Under the pieces are notes generated by a model. The model saw only the letters and a program-made list of their open reading frames with translations, ran no database searches and was not told the DNA's origin. DNA of 64,000 bases from Erpobdella octoculata (lineage: Eukaryota > Annelida > Clitellata > Hirudinida > Erpobdellidae): the NCBI GenBank assembly GCA_963978895.1, contig OZ022238.1:45994710-46058709 (forward strand). Direction: 5' to 3'. A program made the position numbers and the translations under genes. Below, piece after piece: positions 1 to 13,590 of the stretch (position 1 is the stretch's first letter; every line of letters starts with the position of its first letter).

Positions 1-2
1 TG

Positions 3-167
3 GATGTTAAGCTTGCTGTATTCGTCGTAAATGGTTCTCGTGAACCACGTGTTGTCAAGTTATTTCCCGCTGCGACATGTTCATGTCCAGCCGTTGGAAA
101 GTGCTACCATATTCTTGCAGCTCGAAGAGCAATTGGACAAACACAATGGGCCGAGAATAAAAAATAA
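3..167 (+). pseudogene. C-terminal fragment with SWIM zinc finger
   Basis: The reading frame is open from the window edge to a TAA at 165-167 (54 residues visible). It contains a clear SWIM-type zinc finger: CSCPAVGKCYHILAAR gives the CxC...CxH ligand pattern. SWIM fingers of this kind are found in transposase-derived proteins and in some chromatin and ubiquitin-ligase proteins, and usually bind DNA or protein. The 5' part lies outside the window, so it may be the last exon of a real gene or a transposon fragment. Immediately after the stop (about 170) the sequence enters a repeat shared with 33190 and 54355. That junction suggests a duplication or insertion breakpoint. The SWIM call is firm; the identity of the parent gene is unknown. 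Confidence 0.55.
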
Positions 168-349
168 GCACATGGAAAACATTATAGTATAGTCGGTGCG
201 GGGTATAACTAAATTTTGCATCGGACCTATTACGCAACGCACCATACCCATGGTTTGATCCACATTACGTAATAATCCTTGCATTAGACTGAGGACTTTC
301 AGATAATAACATCTGGCACTGAAAGTTGAGCGCTTAGTCTTGAGCAATT

Positions 350-442
350 AGAACCAAATAATAAAAATAATTTTCTCCGTTATTCTTACAAAACCCGCAT
401 GTGAATTTCTGTTTCGGAACGGCACCTATACACTCAGAGTGG
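350..442 (-). pseudogene. PHD-finger fragment, third truncated copy
   Basis: This matches the 3' end of the PHD-finger remnants at 33550 and 54780, covering the last zinc ligands and the downstream stretch. It is cut at about 442, where the sequence changes to an unrelated run before (TA)n. The flank 170-340 also matches 33190-33330 and 54365-54530. Confidence 0.5.
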
Positions 443-531
443 CATGTCACACTGTTTTTAAAAGTAACGACGATTCAGCAAAACCTTGGGGGGGGGTGAA
501 TTTAATTAATTTAACCTGGAGAATCTTAAAA

Positions 532-2308
<1,777 letters not shown>

Positions 2309-2640
2309 ACTAGCGGGGTTGCTCGGGGTTTTCAGAGGTTTTTTATCCTTTTTCTCTCTTGCTCCCGTTTCCTTCCCCGCTTGCTCTTCCGTTCCCGCTT
2401 GCGCTCATTTTCTCTTTTTCACTCTTTTAGCCTATAAAACGTAAAATAGATTTGCTAAAAGTTGCTTGAAGCCTTCAAACGTTATTACGTAAACAAAATT
2501 TGAATTTTATTACGAAATTACCTTCGATGGTCGTACATAGGAACTTTTGGCCTGGAAAGTTAAGAAGGGAAAAAAGTTAAGAAGGTATGGAATCCTTATC
2601 CGATCCCCCGGCTCAGGGGGCCAAAATACCTTCGGGCCAA
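2309..2640 (+). mobile_element. ACTAGCGGGG repeat module (forward copy)
   Basis: It begins ACTAGCGGGGTTGCTCGGGG, followed by a T/C-rich stretch with CCGTTTCCTTCCCCGCTTGC and then CCTATAAAACGTAAAATAGATTTG. The same order is seen on the - strand at 26880-27535 and 49140-49800, where the boundary reads ACTAGCGGGGTACCCGGCG. It is a dispersed repeat. A Helitron-like terminus (CTAG plus GC-rich hairpin) is possible but unproven. Confidence 0.45.
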
Positions 2641-2788
2641 AATTGCCTATACATGATCATTGCATAAGTTTTCGAAGCACTGTTTACAATTGAATAGCAG
2701 GCATTACTTGCTAATGGACTTTTTAATATTAAGAAGTCCATGACTTGCTTCCCAGTCTTGCATAATGTGACCGATTACAAATTATTAA
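2527..2788 (+). repeat. 262-bp direct repeat, copy 1
   Basis: It runs from ATGGTCGTACATAGGAAC to CCGATTACAAATTATTAA and is repeated almost exactly at 3091-3350. The contained phrase GATCCCCCGGCTCAGGGGGCC is a perfect-stem palindrome. The roughly 300 bp between the copies (2789-3090) holds nothing recognisable. Confidence 0.85.
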
Positions 2789-3090
2789 AAGTTATTGAAA
2801 GTTAGTAGTAAGCACTGATCTATTTACAGCATGATCTATATATAGATCAGTGGTAGTTAGTAGTGAGTCTAATCGAATAAAAAAAGATGCGTATTTTTAA
2901 CTTTTTGATTGTATAATAGATTAAACACAAATTTCCAATGTTCACAATTTAAATTAATTAATTATTTATTATGCCTGGTCGGTTTAAGAACCTACATGCT
3001 ACAATAAGAAAGTCGGACAACTACCGTACACATCAGCGCACGCAAGGCTCAAGCTTGACCGTCCAGGTGCTATTATACAGACGTCCATGG

Positions 3091-3350
3091 ATGGTCGTAC
3101 ATAGGAACTTTTGGCCTGGAAAGTTAAGAAAGGGAAAAAGTTAAGAAGGTTTGGAATCCTCCGATCCCCCGGCTCAGGGGGCCAAAATACCTTCCGGGCC
3201 AAAACTGCCTATACATGATTATTGCATAAGTTTTCGAAGCACTGTTTACAATTGAGTAGCAGGCATTACTTGCTAATGGACTTTTTAATATTAAGAAGTC
3301 CATGACTTGCTTCCCAGTCTTGCATAATGTGACCGATTACAAATTATTAA
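3091..3350 (+). repeat. 262-bp direct repeat, copy 2
   Basis: Second copy of the 2527-2788 repeat. It differs by a few substitutions and a short deletion near GGAATCCTCCGATC. It is followed by a short unique stretch and then (TTA)n. Confidence 0.85.
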
Positions 3351-3413
3351 GAGATAGATGGCGCGGGAAAGCGACCGGAATCGGGAAAGTGACTCTATCA
3401 GAGGTCAGAGGCG

Positions 3414-4665
<1,252 letters not shown>

Positions 4666-6742
4666 ATGATTTTTTATCAGGATGAATCTGTGAGTCATAT
4701 CTATTCAGTTGAAAAAACACCTAGGTATGATTTGTTTAATTCACAAATAGACAACACAAATATGTTTATAATAAATGAACCTGTTTTAGTTGCATCAACA
4801 AAGAAAAATTTGTTGGGATTGATTTTGGAACAACAAACACTCGTGTAGCCGTCAGTGACAAAAATGGTTTTAAAGTCTTAAAAGAAACCCGTTCGCTTGT
4901 TTATACAATAAAGGATGGAGAAGTTGTCGATGAAAACACAGAGTGGGACATTTATGGCTGGCCTGAGCAACCTATTAAAGGCGTAAAGAAACTTCTGTTT
5001 GGTAAATTTGACGATAAAGATGTCCAAGAATACATGTAAGTGTTTTTTCTCAACATTATACTGTTTCAGAGTTTTTTTTAGTAAAACGATTTAAAGTTTT
5101 GGTTTTTTTTAAATAAAAAAATTGCAAAAAATTCAACAAAAGAAACTTTAAAAAGTACATTGAAATTTTTTAATAAAGGAAAACCACTAATTTCAAAGTT
5201 GTAAAGGGACCCAAAAAACGTCCTTTAATTAAACTAAGAAAGTTTGACAGACTTTATAAACCATGTGAAGCTGCTGCACCTCTTTTGAGAAATATGAAAA
5301 AATCAGCTGGTTGATTTTAGTTTTGTAAAATAACTAAAAATTTGTTTACTTAAAAAGTATAAATTGAACTATTAACAGATTTGTATTTCAATGAAGAAGT
5401 TAATAACGCTGTCATAACTGTTCCAACTGGTGCAAATTATTTTGAGGTATTTATTAATAAAAGTTGTGCAAATATTTTTTGACATTTTCAGTTACACTGT
5501 TTTTTCAAATAAATAGGAACTTAAAGAAGCTGGCAGACTTGCTGGATTTGAACGAATTGATGTTGTCAAAGAACCAATTGCTGCTGTACTTGCACTCGAT
5601 TCATTGGATTCCCAAGAATCTACTTCTGGTGATAAAGTGTTAGTTGTAATCTGTGCTCTTTTATTAGGAAATTATAAATTTTTGTGATTTTATAGTTGAA
5701 TGAATTCAGAATTATACTTTTGTGGTTTCAGGACTGCTGTGTACGATTTTGGTGATGACAAATTTGAGGTTTCCATAATTAAATCCAAAAATGGACGTAT
5801 GCATCTTTATTCATACGGTGACTTAATGCTTAATGGACGTCTTGTTGACAATGTTCTCATCAATTATTTCAACCAAAAATTAAGAGAACAGGTTAATATA
5901 CCTAATTTTTAACAAGTAAAACATATAAACTGGAAAGTGTAAATTAACTTCATTATAATAAATCCGTGGCGTCACTAATTCTGGTGTCACCTAGTGTTAG
6001 GGTTGAAAAAAAAAACAGTGGGCAACCAAATCATAGTAATGTTTTTTATTTTGGTGTCACACTATGTGAGTGTGTCACTCGGTGCAAACAGTACCTTCTA
6101 GTGATAACACTGCAATAAATAATAATTCAAATAAATTTTTGATTGATTTTAGACATTACAATATTTGTATGATAATATTTTAATTTATTTGTATATTTAC
6201 AGACTGGTGACAATATTGAAAAATCGAGTCATGATGATTTTTTACTTAGAGATCATATAGCTGATACAAAAATGGAACTATGCAATGTTACTAAAGTAAA
6301 TATATACTTTCAATACCAATGTAATGGTCAATTTAACCATTTTGAAATGGAATTAACAAGGAAAGAGTTGGAAAACAGAACTGATGAGTTGTTAAGGAGG
6401 ACAATTCCTTTGTGTGAAAAAAGCATGAAAAGGTCTGGCATTAGTAAGAAAGACATTGATGAAGTTTTGTTAGTTGGTGGAATGACAAAAATGCCAAAGG
6501 TAATTAAAACTATGTTAATATCAAGCATTTTATAACAACAATAGCACATTGATCATGATACCATGAAATGTGAGTTCTAGATTTAATAAATATGAATATT
6601 TATTTTAATTACTATTTGAAAGGTTAAAGAAGTGGTTGAAGAATTATTTGGAAAAGCCCCGAACAATAAAATTGATCCGCGTGAAATACTTGCTATTGGA
6701 GCTGCTGCTGCTGCCAGAAGATCCAAATATTATTTTGAATAA
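4666..6742 (+). CDS. HSP70-family nucleotide-binding-domain-only protein, type 1, copy A (intact)
   Basis: Eight exons can be assigned from GT...AG sites and paralogue comparison: 4666-4724, 4790-5035, 5179-5309, 5379-5446, 5517-5638, 5732-5891, 6203-6499 and 6623-6742. All phases fit and give 400 residues. HSP70 hallmarks are seen in order: phosphate-1 VGIDFGTTNTRVAV, KKLLFGKFDD, AVITVP, a degenerate NEPTAAA motif (KEPIAAV), YDFGDDKFE, LVGGMTKMPK and AIGAAAAARR. The FDD..VQ and LVGGMTxMP forms are typical of mitochondrial/DnaK HSP70. The protein stops right after the ATPase domain, so linker, peptide-binding domain and lid are absent; it cannot bind clients as a normal HSP70. The phosphate-2 loop reads GDDK instead of GGGT, so ATPase activity is doubtful. 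The start is uncertain: type 2 homologues have a stop in frame just upstream of the equivalent of 4681, implying an acceptor there and possibly an earlier exon. No clear mitochondrial presequence is seen. AATAAA overlaps the stop codon. Confidence 0.88.
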
Positions 6743-7794
6743 AATGTTTTTTCTGTGATAAAAGTTATTATTGGATTTAAATTAAAAACAGCTTCATGTC
6801 AAGACAGCCACCTGGCTAACTGGCTAGGTAGGCCAAAGCACCCGCTAGACAAAAATTGGTTAAATTAAACTTGTAAAAGACTTCACCACCTTCTTAGGTT
6901 ATCCAATTTCTCTAGAGGAAACGTTGATTAGGTTTTACTCATTCGTTTCTGTCGGCCAAAATTTTATCGCCAAAATTTGATTCTGAAATATTTAATTTTG
7001 CAAACGCTTTCTTTAATTTTTTAAATAATTAAATAAACAATTATAAGATAAAAAGAATATTACCACAAGAAAACTAAAAAAGTCAACAGAATTTGCATGA
7101 CAGACCACTTTAGTTCTAGACTTGGACTCCTAATTTAAATAAAATATAAGGCCCCCTTGTATTAAACAGGAGAGATCAGTCGATGTCGCGATGTGCTGTT
7201 TACAAACATATGCCGTCGATACGCTATAAATTTAAGTATACCCAATGCACATTTCTAATGTTTACATTCATATTTTTTTGGGTCTGTTTATGTCTGCATT
7301 GCAGTGCCCACAAGTACATAGTAGTAAACCGGGCACAAAAGCGCAAACTGTTAAGAAAACTCTTATCTTCAACTATAAATAAAATACTCAATTTATTCCA
7401 CACTGGAATGTGGCTGCAGTGTTAGAAAAAGTTATAGTGCCAGTGAAAAAAACTAAATAGAATTTAGTATCAGGTATTCTGAATAGAGCCTGGGATCAAT
7501 TAACGTTATTTTCTGACTGTCACAAGCAATAATTCAAATAAAACTTGAAAATAGTTAAGTTTAAACGGTTCAAGTTAATTAGTAATTGTTACAGTTAAAT
7601 AATGAAATGAAGCAAATCACCACACGTGAAGTCCAATGTTACATTTGCTAAATACATGTATAGCTTTTATCAACACAAACCGCATCGTCGCTGGGTGTCT
7701 CCTTGAGCAATCATGTGATTTTGGCCGTCATATTGAACGCGAAAAATATAAACGCGGTAACTTATATTTTTAGGACGACCAAGTGGAGTGCCAA
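6743..7794 (+). other. Spacer 3' of type 1 gene A (no gene seen)
   Basis: It matches 13591-16626 (with a hAT insertion) and 58736-60510 (with a LINE insertion). Open frames at 7183-7425 change reading frame between copies and show no domain. I see nothing functional here apart from its use as an empty site for those two insertions. Confidence 0.6.
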
Positions 7795-7911
7795 CAGTCA
7801 ATCTATTAATGCCATACTGACAAATGTACGAAGCAGTCAATCTATTAATTCCATACTGACAAATGTACGAAGCAGTCAATCTATTAATGCCATATTGACA
7901 AATGTACGAAG
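7795..7911. repeat. 39-bp VNTR, 3 units
   Basis: Three tandem 39-bp units starting CAGTCAATCTATTAAT and ending TGTACGAAG. Homologous loci carry 4 units (16627-16782), 1 unit (35570-35608) and 1 unit (60511-60549). Because 39 is divisible by 3, both strands stay open and give apparent repetitive peptides, which are probably not translated. Confidence 0.92.
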
Positions 7912-8480
7912 CAGTCTCAGAACGTTTAAACTGCAGTTTAGTGATGTTTTGTGACCTTGCATCATTTTAAAAAAAAAGAAAACATTTATTTATTTAATTT
8001 GCATGTGCTGGCTGTTCAAGTTTTGCATACAAACAACTTTGAATAAATACAAGTTCAATTAAATTACTGCTATAATTTCGCTGGTTTCTACATTTTTGTT
8101 TCCGCCTGTAATTTATTTATTTACTATGATTTTAAACATAATAATAAATAGGGTCATAGAGACCCACAAAATTAATTGCCCCTGGCCCCGTTCATCCTCT
8201 CCCAGACCTGTACGAGACTGTACGAGTTCTTAATAAGAACTTCTTATGATATTAGGGGAAATTGGGCGCGAATTAACAAGATTATTATTTTCAAAAGTAC
8301 GTTTACGGGCAAAATTTGAGTCAAAAAAATCAATGGTAAGTGGTCAAAAATTGATTACAACCTCATGTGATACTGATATGAGCGTAGTAAAAATACTTAG
8401 AAACAACTTGATTGGATTTATCAATTACTGTTAAACTGATACATATTGACTCTACTACTCTAATATTCGTTGACTTGCCA
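7912..8480 (+). other. Spacer before foldback element (no gene seen)
   Basis: AT-rich single-copy-like sequence conserved in the four units (16783-17353, 35609-36176, 60550-61116). A 62-codon frame at 8246-8434 recurs in all units but has no recognisable domain. The conservation is explained by recent duplication. Confidence 0.5.
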
Positions 8481-8489
8481 GTTATCAAC

Positions 8490-9743
8490 GGGATGCGGAA
8501 AGTTCGCCCCCGGCTTTTCCACCGTCTTTTCGCCCCCATCTTTTCGCCCCCGTTTTTACGCCCCCGGGGAAGTTTCGCCCCCGATTTTTCGCGCCCGTTT
8601 TTTCGTCCCCATTTTTCGCTCCCGGCATAATTTGCTCCCAGTTTTTTACCCCCGGTTTTTCGCTCCTGGTTTTTTGCCCTTTGTTTTTTACTTCTGGTTT
8701 TTGTTCTCAGTGGTGTGCTCTCGAGAAAGTTTGCTCCCGGGTTTTGGCCTTTTTAAAAGTAAGTTTTTGCTTCTGATTTTTTACCAAAAACTTGGTTCCG
8801 AGAATGTTAGCTTTTGTTCTAGGGAAAATCTGCTACTTCGACTTTTGCCTCAGATTTTTTTCACCTAACGTTTGTTACAGGAAAAACCTTCTCTCGCTTT
8901 TGCATTTTCAGCTTCTTCTCCTTTCCTTTTTTTCCAGTATTTACCCCAAAAACATTCCACTTGGCTTTTCGTCGCTCTAAAAATTTAGAGCTTCCCTGGA
9001 AAACTCACTTTTTGATATAACTATTTGCTTATGCAAAAATTAAATCCCAGTTTCACGCTCTGTGGAAGATTTGACTCTCTATCCGTTTTTGAGTAAAAAA
9101 GTAACAACCTTTTGAAGAAAAGTAAAAATATTTTTGGAGAAGTTTTGCAAAAAACATCAACAATCACCCCCTCCGGTCATCAGCTATTTTAAGAAAAAAA
9201 TGTTTATAAGATTTTAGAGAAGTATCTACGAATACCCCCCCCCTTAACTCGGTTATCTGGTATTGTGAGAGGGAAAGTGTCTAGGAAAGTTTTTAAAGTG
9301 TGGGTTTTAAAAACATTTGCCTTCTCAACTTTATGCTGAAATGACGTTCCTGCCCTCCAATAATTTTCAAATATCATCTCAAAGTCAAGTGGTCTGAATG
9401 AAACACTACTGGCAATATTTTTCAGGGGTTATATTTCTAAGGAAAAAAAAGTTGTAGGAGGGAAGAAGTCGAAAGCACCAAGAACTAACGTCTCATGAGA
9501 AGAATGTGCAAAAAATTTTAAAATGTTGAGAAACTTTTCCAGATAAAAAATCAGGAATGAAAACCGGAAGGAAATTTTCCCAGGGACAAAAAACTGAGAG
9601 TCAAAAACTGGGAGCCAAAAATTGGGGGCGAAAAAACGGGGACGAAAAACTGGGGGCAAAAAATTGGGGGTGAACTTTTCCAGGGGCAAAAAAACGGGGC
9701 GAAAAGACGGGGGCGAAAAACGGGGGCGAACTTTCCGTAAACC
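8490..9743. mobile_element. Foldback/MULE-like element, copy 1, with 9-bp target duplication
   Basis: The element is flanked by GTTATCAAC at 8481-8489 and 9744-9752, a 9-bp target-site duplication. The ends are inverted: GGGATGCGGAAAGTTCG at the left and the complement of GGTTTACGGAAAGTTCG at the right. Inside each end is a tandem array of degenerate 11-12-bp TTTTCGCCCCCG units, running as C-rich at 8495-8660 and G-rich at 9600-9740. Long inverted ends built from short tandem repeats, with 9-bp duplications, are the signature of foldback elements, which are related to Mutator-type transposons. No transposase is present. Apparent Phe/Arg/Pro-rich proteins from these arrays are artefacts. Confidence 0.72.
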
Positions 9744-9752
9744 GTTATCAAC

Positions 9753-10499
9753 CCTATTTTAAACCAGGGGCCCCAATGTTTACTCTAAGATGTTTGCTGG
9801 TTTGTTACTTTATGCTCAGCAGTCCCGTTCAGTAATCCGGCCTTGTCAAGGGATTCCAACCTTTGGCTCAGGCAAGCAGGCACACATATACGGTAAAGTT
9901 AGTATAATGGATTTAACAAGTGAACCGTAAAAACTTTGTTTTTTTTTAAAATCGTCGTAATTTTTATAATACTTAGTGTTTGTAAATTATTTCTTTATAA
10001 TACTAATTTTAAAAAATAGAAAGTAAATTGACCAACGTTTTCTTGAAACCCAATGTGAGATGTATTTGAGAATGGAAAATATAAGAAACTTTTAAAGCAA
10101 TATGAAAAAACCAATGTTGCATAATTACTTTTTAAATTTGTTTAAATAAATCTATAAAAGAAAACATTGATTACCATAACATGATATGTGAAAAAATGAG
10201 TGAACCTTTATTTAGTTGCTCTTAATTTGTTTTTGTTTTCAAACATAAATAATTATTATCCTAAATATTAAAAAAAAAATTTCCAGAATGCATTGTTTTA
10301 AGGAGTGAGCCTATATTTCAAAATTCAACTCAAGGTTTGCAAACATTCAAGCAAACAAGCAATTGAGACTGGTGGGGAAATTAATAGAAAATAATTCAAA
10401 ATATTGAAAAAATTTACTTTTTCAATTTTTTACTAGACTTTTCTAAGTAGCAGGTGTTCACAATGCTAAATTTTGTAAAGATCCTTTTATTGGTTCTGG
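9753..10499 (+). other. Spacer (no gene seen)
   Basis: AT-rich sequence shared with 18713-19430, 62452-63175 and partly 36421-36680. Nothing recognisable. Confidence 0.5.
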
Positions 10500-10815
10500 G
10501 GTTAAATAATTACAAGCATTACAAATTTGGGCTGTATATATTAGATCAATATTAGTAGAAATTTGGACGACACTTAACTCATTTTTCTTCAAATGTTTTC
10601 TAAAAGAAGATGTTTCAAAAATTAAAAAAATCTGTTTATTTTTATTGTTGTTAGCAGAGCAAAATAAACATATTTATGGTATCAAGTTTCTTCTGGCAGC
10701 AACAGAAGCTCCAATAACAAGTATTTCTTGTGGATCAAATTTTTGGGTTGGTGCTCGTCCAAATATTTCTTCAAAAATATATTTCTGGCTTTGATAATAG
10801 AAACCTCAAATAAAA
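10500..10815 (-). pseudogene. Decayed 3' tail of a type 2 HSP70 gene, relic 1
   Basis: On the - strand this matches the last exon of the type 2 gene (GAAGAAATATTTGGACGAGC ... ATACTTGTTATTGGAGCTTC, roughly 10685-10775). That match is joined directly to a piece of exon 6 (TTTGAGGTTTCTATTATCAAA, 10792-10812), with everything between missing. The 3' flank also matches the type 2 3' flank, including the ATTTGGAC / TTTTCTAAAAG phrases at 22395-22640. The same structure recurs at about 19440-19765, 36690-37015 and 63180-63500, so the deletion predates the duplications. Confidence 0.75.
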
Positions 10816-11075
10816 GTATTTTAAATAAATTTATTTTTTATCTTTTCTTGTTTTTATACACGTATTTTAAATTTTCTGAGTTATGCATTAAATAACTTTT
10901 ATTGTTTGACTTACTAAAACGTGAGTTGCAATGCCTCTGCATATCTCTTTGTTTTAAAAAATCATATGTTGTATAAAAAACGCTAAGGAAGTAAAAAAGA
11001 AAATAACGTGCACAGGCATATAACGCGCTAAGGGGTACGCGGTATGCATAGACTTATATATAAGTCTATGGCGGT

Positions 11076-11348
11076 CAGTGATGGGTAGTAACAAATTACA
11101 AGTAACGAAATTACAGTAACAAATTACTTTTTTCAGTAACAAGTAACGTAACAGATTACTTTTCAAAATTGTAACAAATAACAGTAACAAATTACTTTTT
11201 TAAAGTAACTGATTTTTAAAAATTGTTACTTGTTACTTTTTATTTTCAAGCATTGGATCAAGCGTAAGATGGCGCGAGTCTGGACCAATAGGAGCAAATT
11301 GTGTCACTGGATTCATGATCGCGTTCATTTTAACAACGCGCCATATCA
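11076..11348 (+). mobile_element. hAT element left end, truncated
   Basis: It starts CAGTGATGGGTAGTAACAAA with repeated subterminal GTAACAAATTAC motifs, and matches the left end of the hAT derivative at 37276-38391 at the same target site (ATGGCGGT). It is cut at GCGCCATATCA, followed by two filler bases CC and then exon 2 of HSP70 pseudogene B. Confidence 0.85.
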
Positions 11349-11350
11349 CC

Positions 11351-13590
11351 GAGTGGGACATTTATGGCTGGCCCTGGGAACCTATTAAAGGCGTAAAGAA
11401 ACTTCTGTCTGGTAAATTTGACGATAAAGATGTCCAAGAATACATGTAAGTGTTTTTTCTCAATATTATACTGTTAAAAAGTACATTGAAAATTTTTAAT
11501 AAAGGAAAACCACTGATTTCAAAGTTGTAAAGGGACCCAAAAAACGTTCTTTAATTAAATTAGAAAAGTTTGACAGACTTTATAAACCATGTGAAGCTGC
11601 TGCACCTCTTTTGAGAAATATGAAAAAATCAGCTGGTTGATTTTAGTTTTGTAAAATAATTAAAAATTTGTTTACTTAAAAATTATAAATTGAATTATTA
11701 ACAGATTTGTATTTCAATGAAGAAGTTAATAATGCTGTTATAGCTGTTCCAACTGGTGCAAATGATTTTGAGGTATTTATTAATAAAAGTTGTGCAAATA
11801 TTTTTTGACATTTTCAGTTACACTGTTTCTCAAATAAATTGGAACTTAAAGAAGCTGGCAGACTTGCTGGATTTGAACGAATTGATGTTGTCAAAAAACC
11901 AATTGCTGCTGTACTTGCACTCGATTCATTGGATTCCCAAGAATCTACTTCTGGTGATAAAGTGTTAGTTGTAATCTGTGCCCTTTTATTTGGAAATTAT
12001 AAATTTTTGTGATTTTATAGTTGAATGAATTCAGAATTATACTTTTGTGGTTTCAGGACTGCTGTGTACGATTTTGGTGATGACAAATTTGAGGTTTCCA
12101 TAATTAAATCCAAAAATGGACGTATGCATCTTTATTCATACGGTGACTTAATGCTTAATGGACGTCTTGTTGACAATGTTCTCATCAATTATTTCAACCA
12201 AAAATTAAGAGAACAGGTAATATACCTAATTTTTAACAAGTAAAACATATAAACTGGAAAGTGTAAATTAACTTCATTATAATAAATCCGTGGCGTCACT
12301 AATTCTGGTGTTTATTGTTTATCATTGTTTATCATTGTTTATTGGGCATACAAAAACACATTAAAGAAACACATAAAAATTGAAATAAAAGCATGCAACA
12401 AAAAATGAATGAGTAGTGCCCAAAAGGAACATCCGAAGAGATGAATCTCGCTTGAGGATGACCAGTGCAGATGAAACATTTACGAATAATAATAATACAG
12501 GTACATACAATACAATAAATTTAGAATGGTAAAATAACTGAAATAAATTACTAAGATGAACAAAATAACAAAATTTAACATTTAATAATATACAATATAC
12601 GTTCGAATCTGAGATGATAGAATATATTATAATTTTAATAAGTGAGATTTAAGACGAGATTTAAATAATGAAAAGGACTCAGAGGACTGTATTGAAATAG
12701 GGATGACTGAATATGTACGCGGACCTAAACATTTAATAGAAAAGGTTTTTAGTCTTGTGTTTGCAAATTCTGGACGGAAAAGATTAGATGATCGCAAAAA
12801 ATGGGTATGAATATCGGACGACTTCAAGAAATGTCACCTAGTGTTAGGGTTGAAAAAAAAAACAGTGGGCAACCAAATCATAGTAATGTTTTTTATTTTG
12901 GTGTCACACTATGTGAGTGTGTCACTCGGTGCAGACAGTACCTTCTAGTGATAACACTGCAATAAATAATAATTCAAATAAATTTTTGATTGATTTTAGA
13001 CATTACAATATTTGTATGATAATATTTTAATTTGTTTGTATATTTACAGACTGGTGACAATATTGAAAAATCGAGTCATGATGATTTTTTACTTAGAGAT
13101 CATATAGCTGATACAAAAATGGAACTATGCAATGTTACTAAAGTAAATATATACTTTCAATACCAATGTAATGGTCAATTTAACCATTTTGAAATGGAAT
13201 TAACAAGGAAAGAGTTGGAAAACAGAACTGATGAGTTGTTAAGGAGGACAATTCCTTTGTGTGAAAAAAACATGAAAAGGTCTGGCATTAGTAAGAAAGA
13301 CATTGATGAAGTTTTGTTAGTTGGTGGAATGACAAAAATGCCAAAGGTAATTAAAACTATGTTAATATCAAGCATTTCATAACAACAATAGCACATTGAT
13401 CATGATACCATGAAATGTGAGTTCTAGATTTAATAAAATATGAATATTTATTTTAATTACTATTTGAAAGGTTAAAGAAGTGGTTGAAGAAATATTTGGA
13501 AAAGCCCCGAACAATAAAATTGATTCGCGTGAAATACTTGCTATTGGAGCTGCTGCTGCTGCCAGAAGATCCAAATATTATTTTGAATAA
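11351..13590 (+). pseudogene. HSP70 NBD-only type 1, copy B (5'-truncated pseudogene)
   Basis: The locus begins inside exon 2 at GAG TGG GAC. Exon 1, the phosphate-1 loop and any promoter are missing and are replaced by a hAT terminus. Remaining exons: 11351-11445, 11505-11635, 11705-11772, 11842-11963, 12057-12216, 13050-13346 and 13471-13590. Intron 4 has lost its acceptor: AATAAATTG stands where copies A and C have AATAAATAG. The KEPIAA motif has become KKPIAA. A LINE fragment sits in intron 6. The other frames remain open, so the loss looks recent. It shares YDFGDDKFE with A and C and lacks the substrate-binding domain. Confidence 0.9.
12311..12832 (-). mobile_element. LINE 3' fragment in intron 6 of pseudogene B
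   Basis: The insertion is absent from the same intron of gene A, where GGTG continues directly into TCACCTAGTG. On the - strand, 12627-12827 encodes FSIKCLGPRTYSVIP and SFSLFKSRLKSHLL, the usual C-terminal end of CR1/L2-type LINE reverse-transcriptase proteins. About 320 bp of 3' UTR follow, ending in an AAACAATGAT-type tandem tail at 12311-12345. The element is 5'-truncated, as is normal for such insertions. Confidence 0.75.

Noticed and set aside
7795..7911. Possible CRISPR array
   Set aside because: Units are directly adjacent with no unique spacers; a minisatellite in a eukaryotic genome.
8412..8980. Phe/Arg/Pro-rich predicted proteins repeated in four places
   Set aside because: They come from tandem CGCCCCCG units of the foldback element, are open in several frames at once and change frame between copies.
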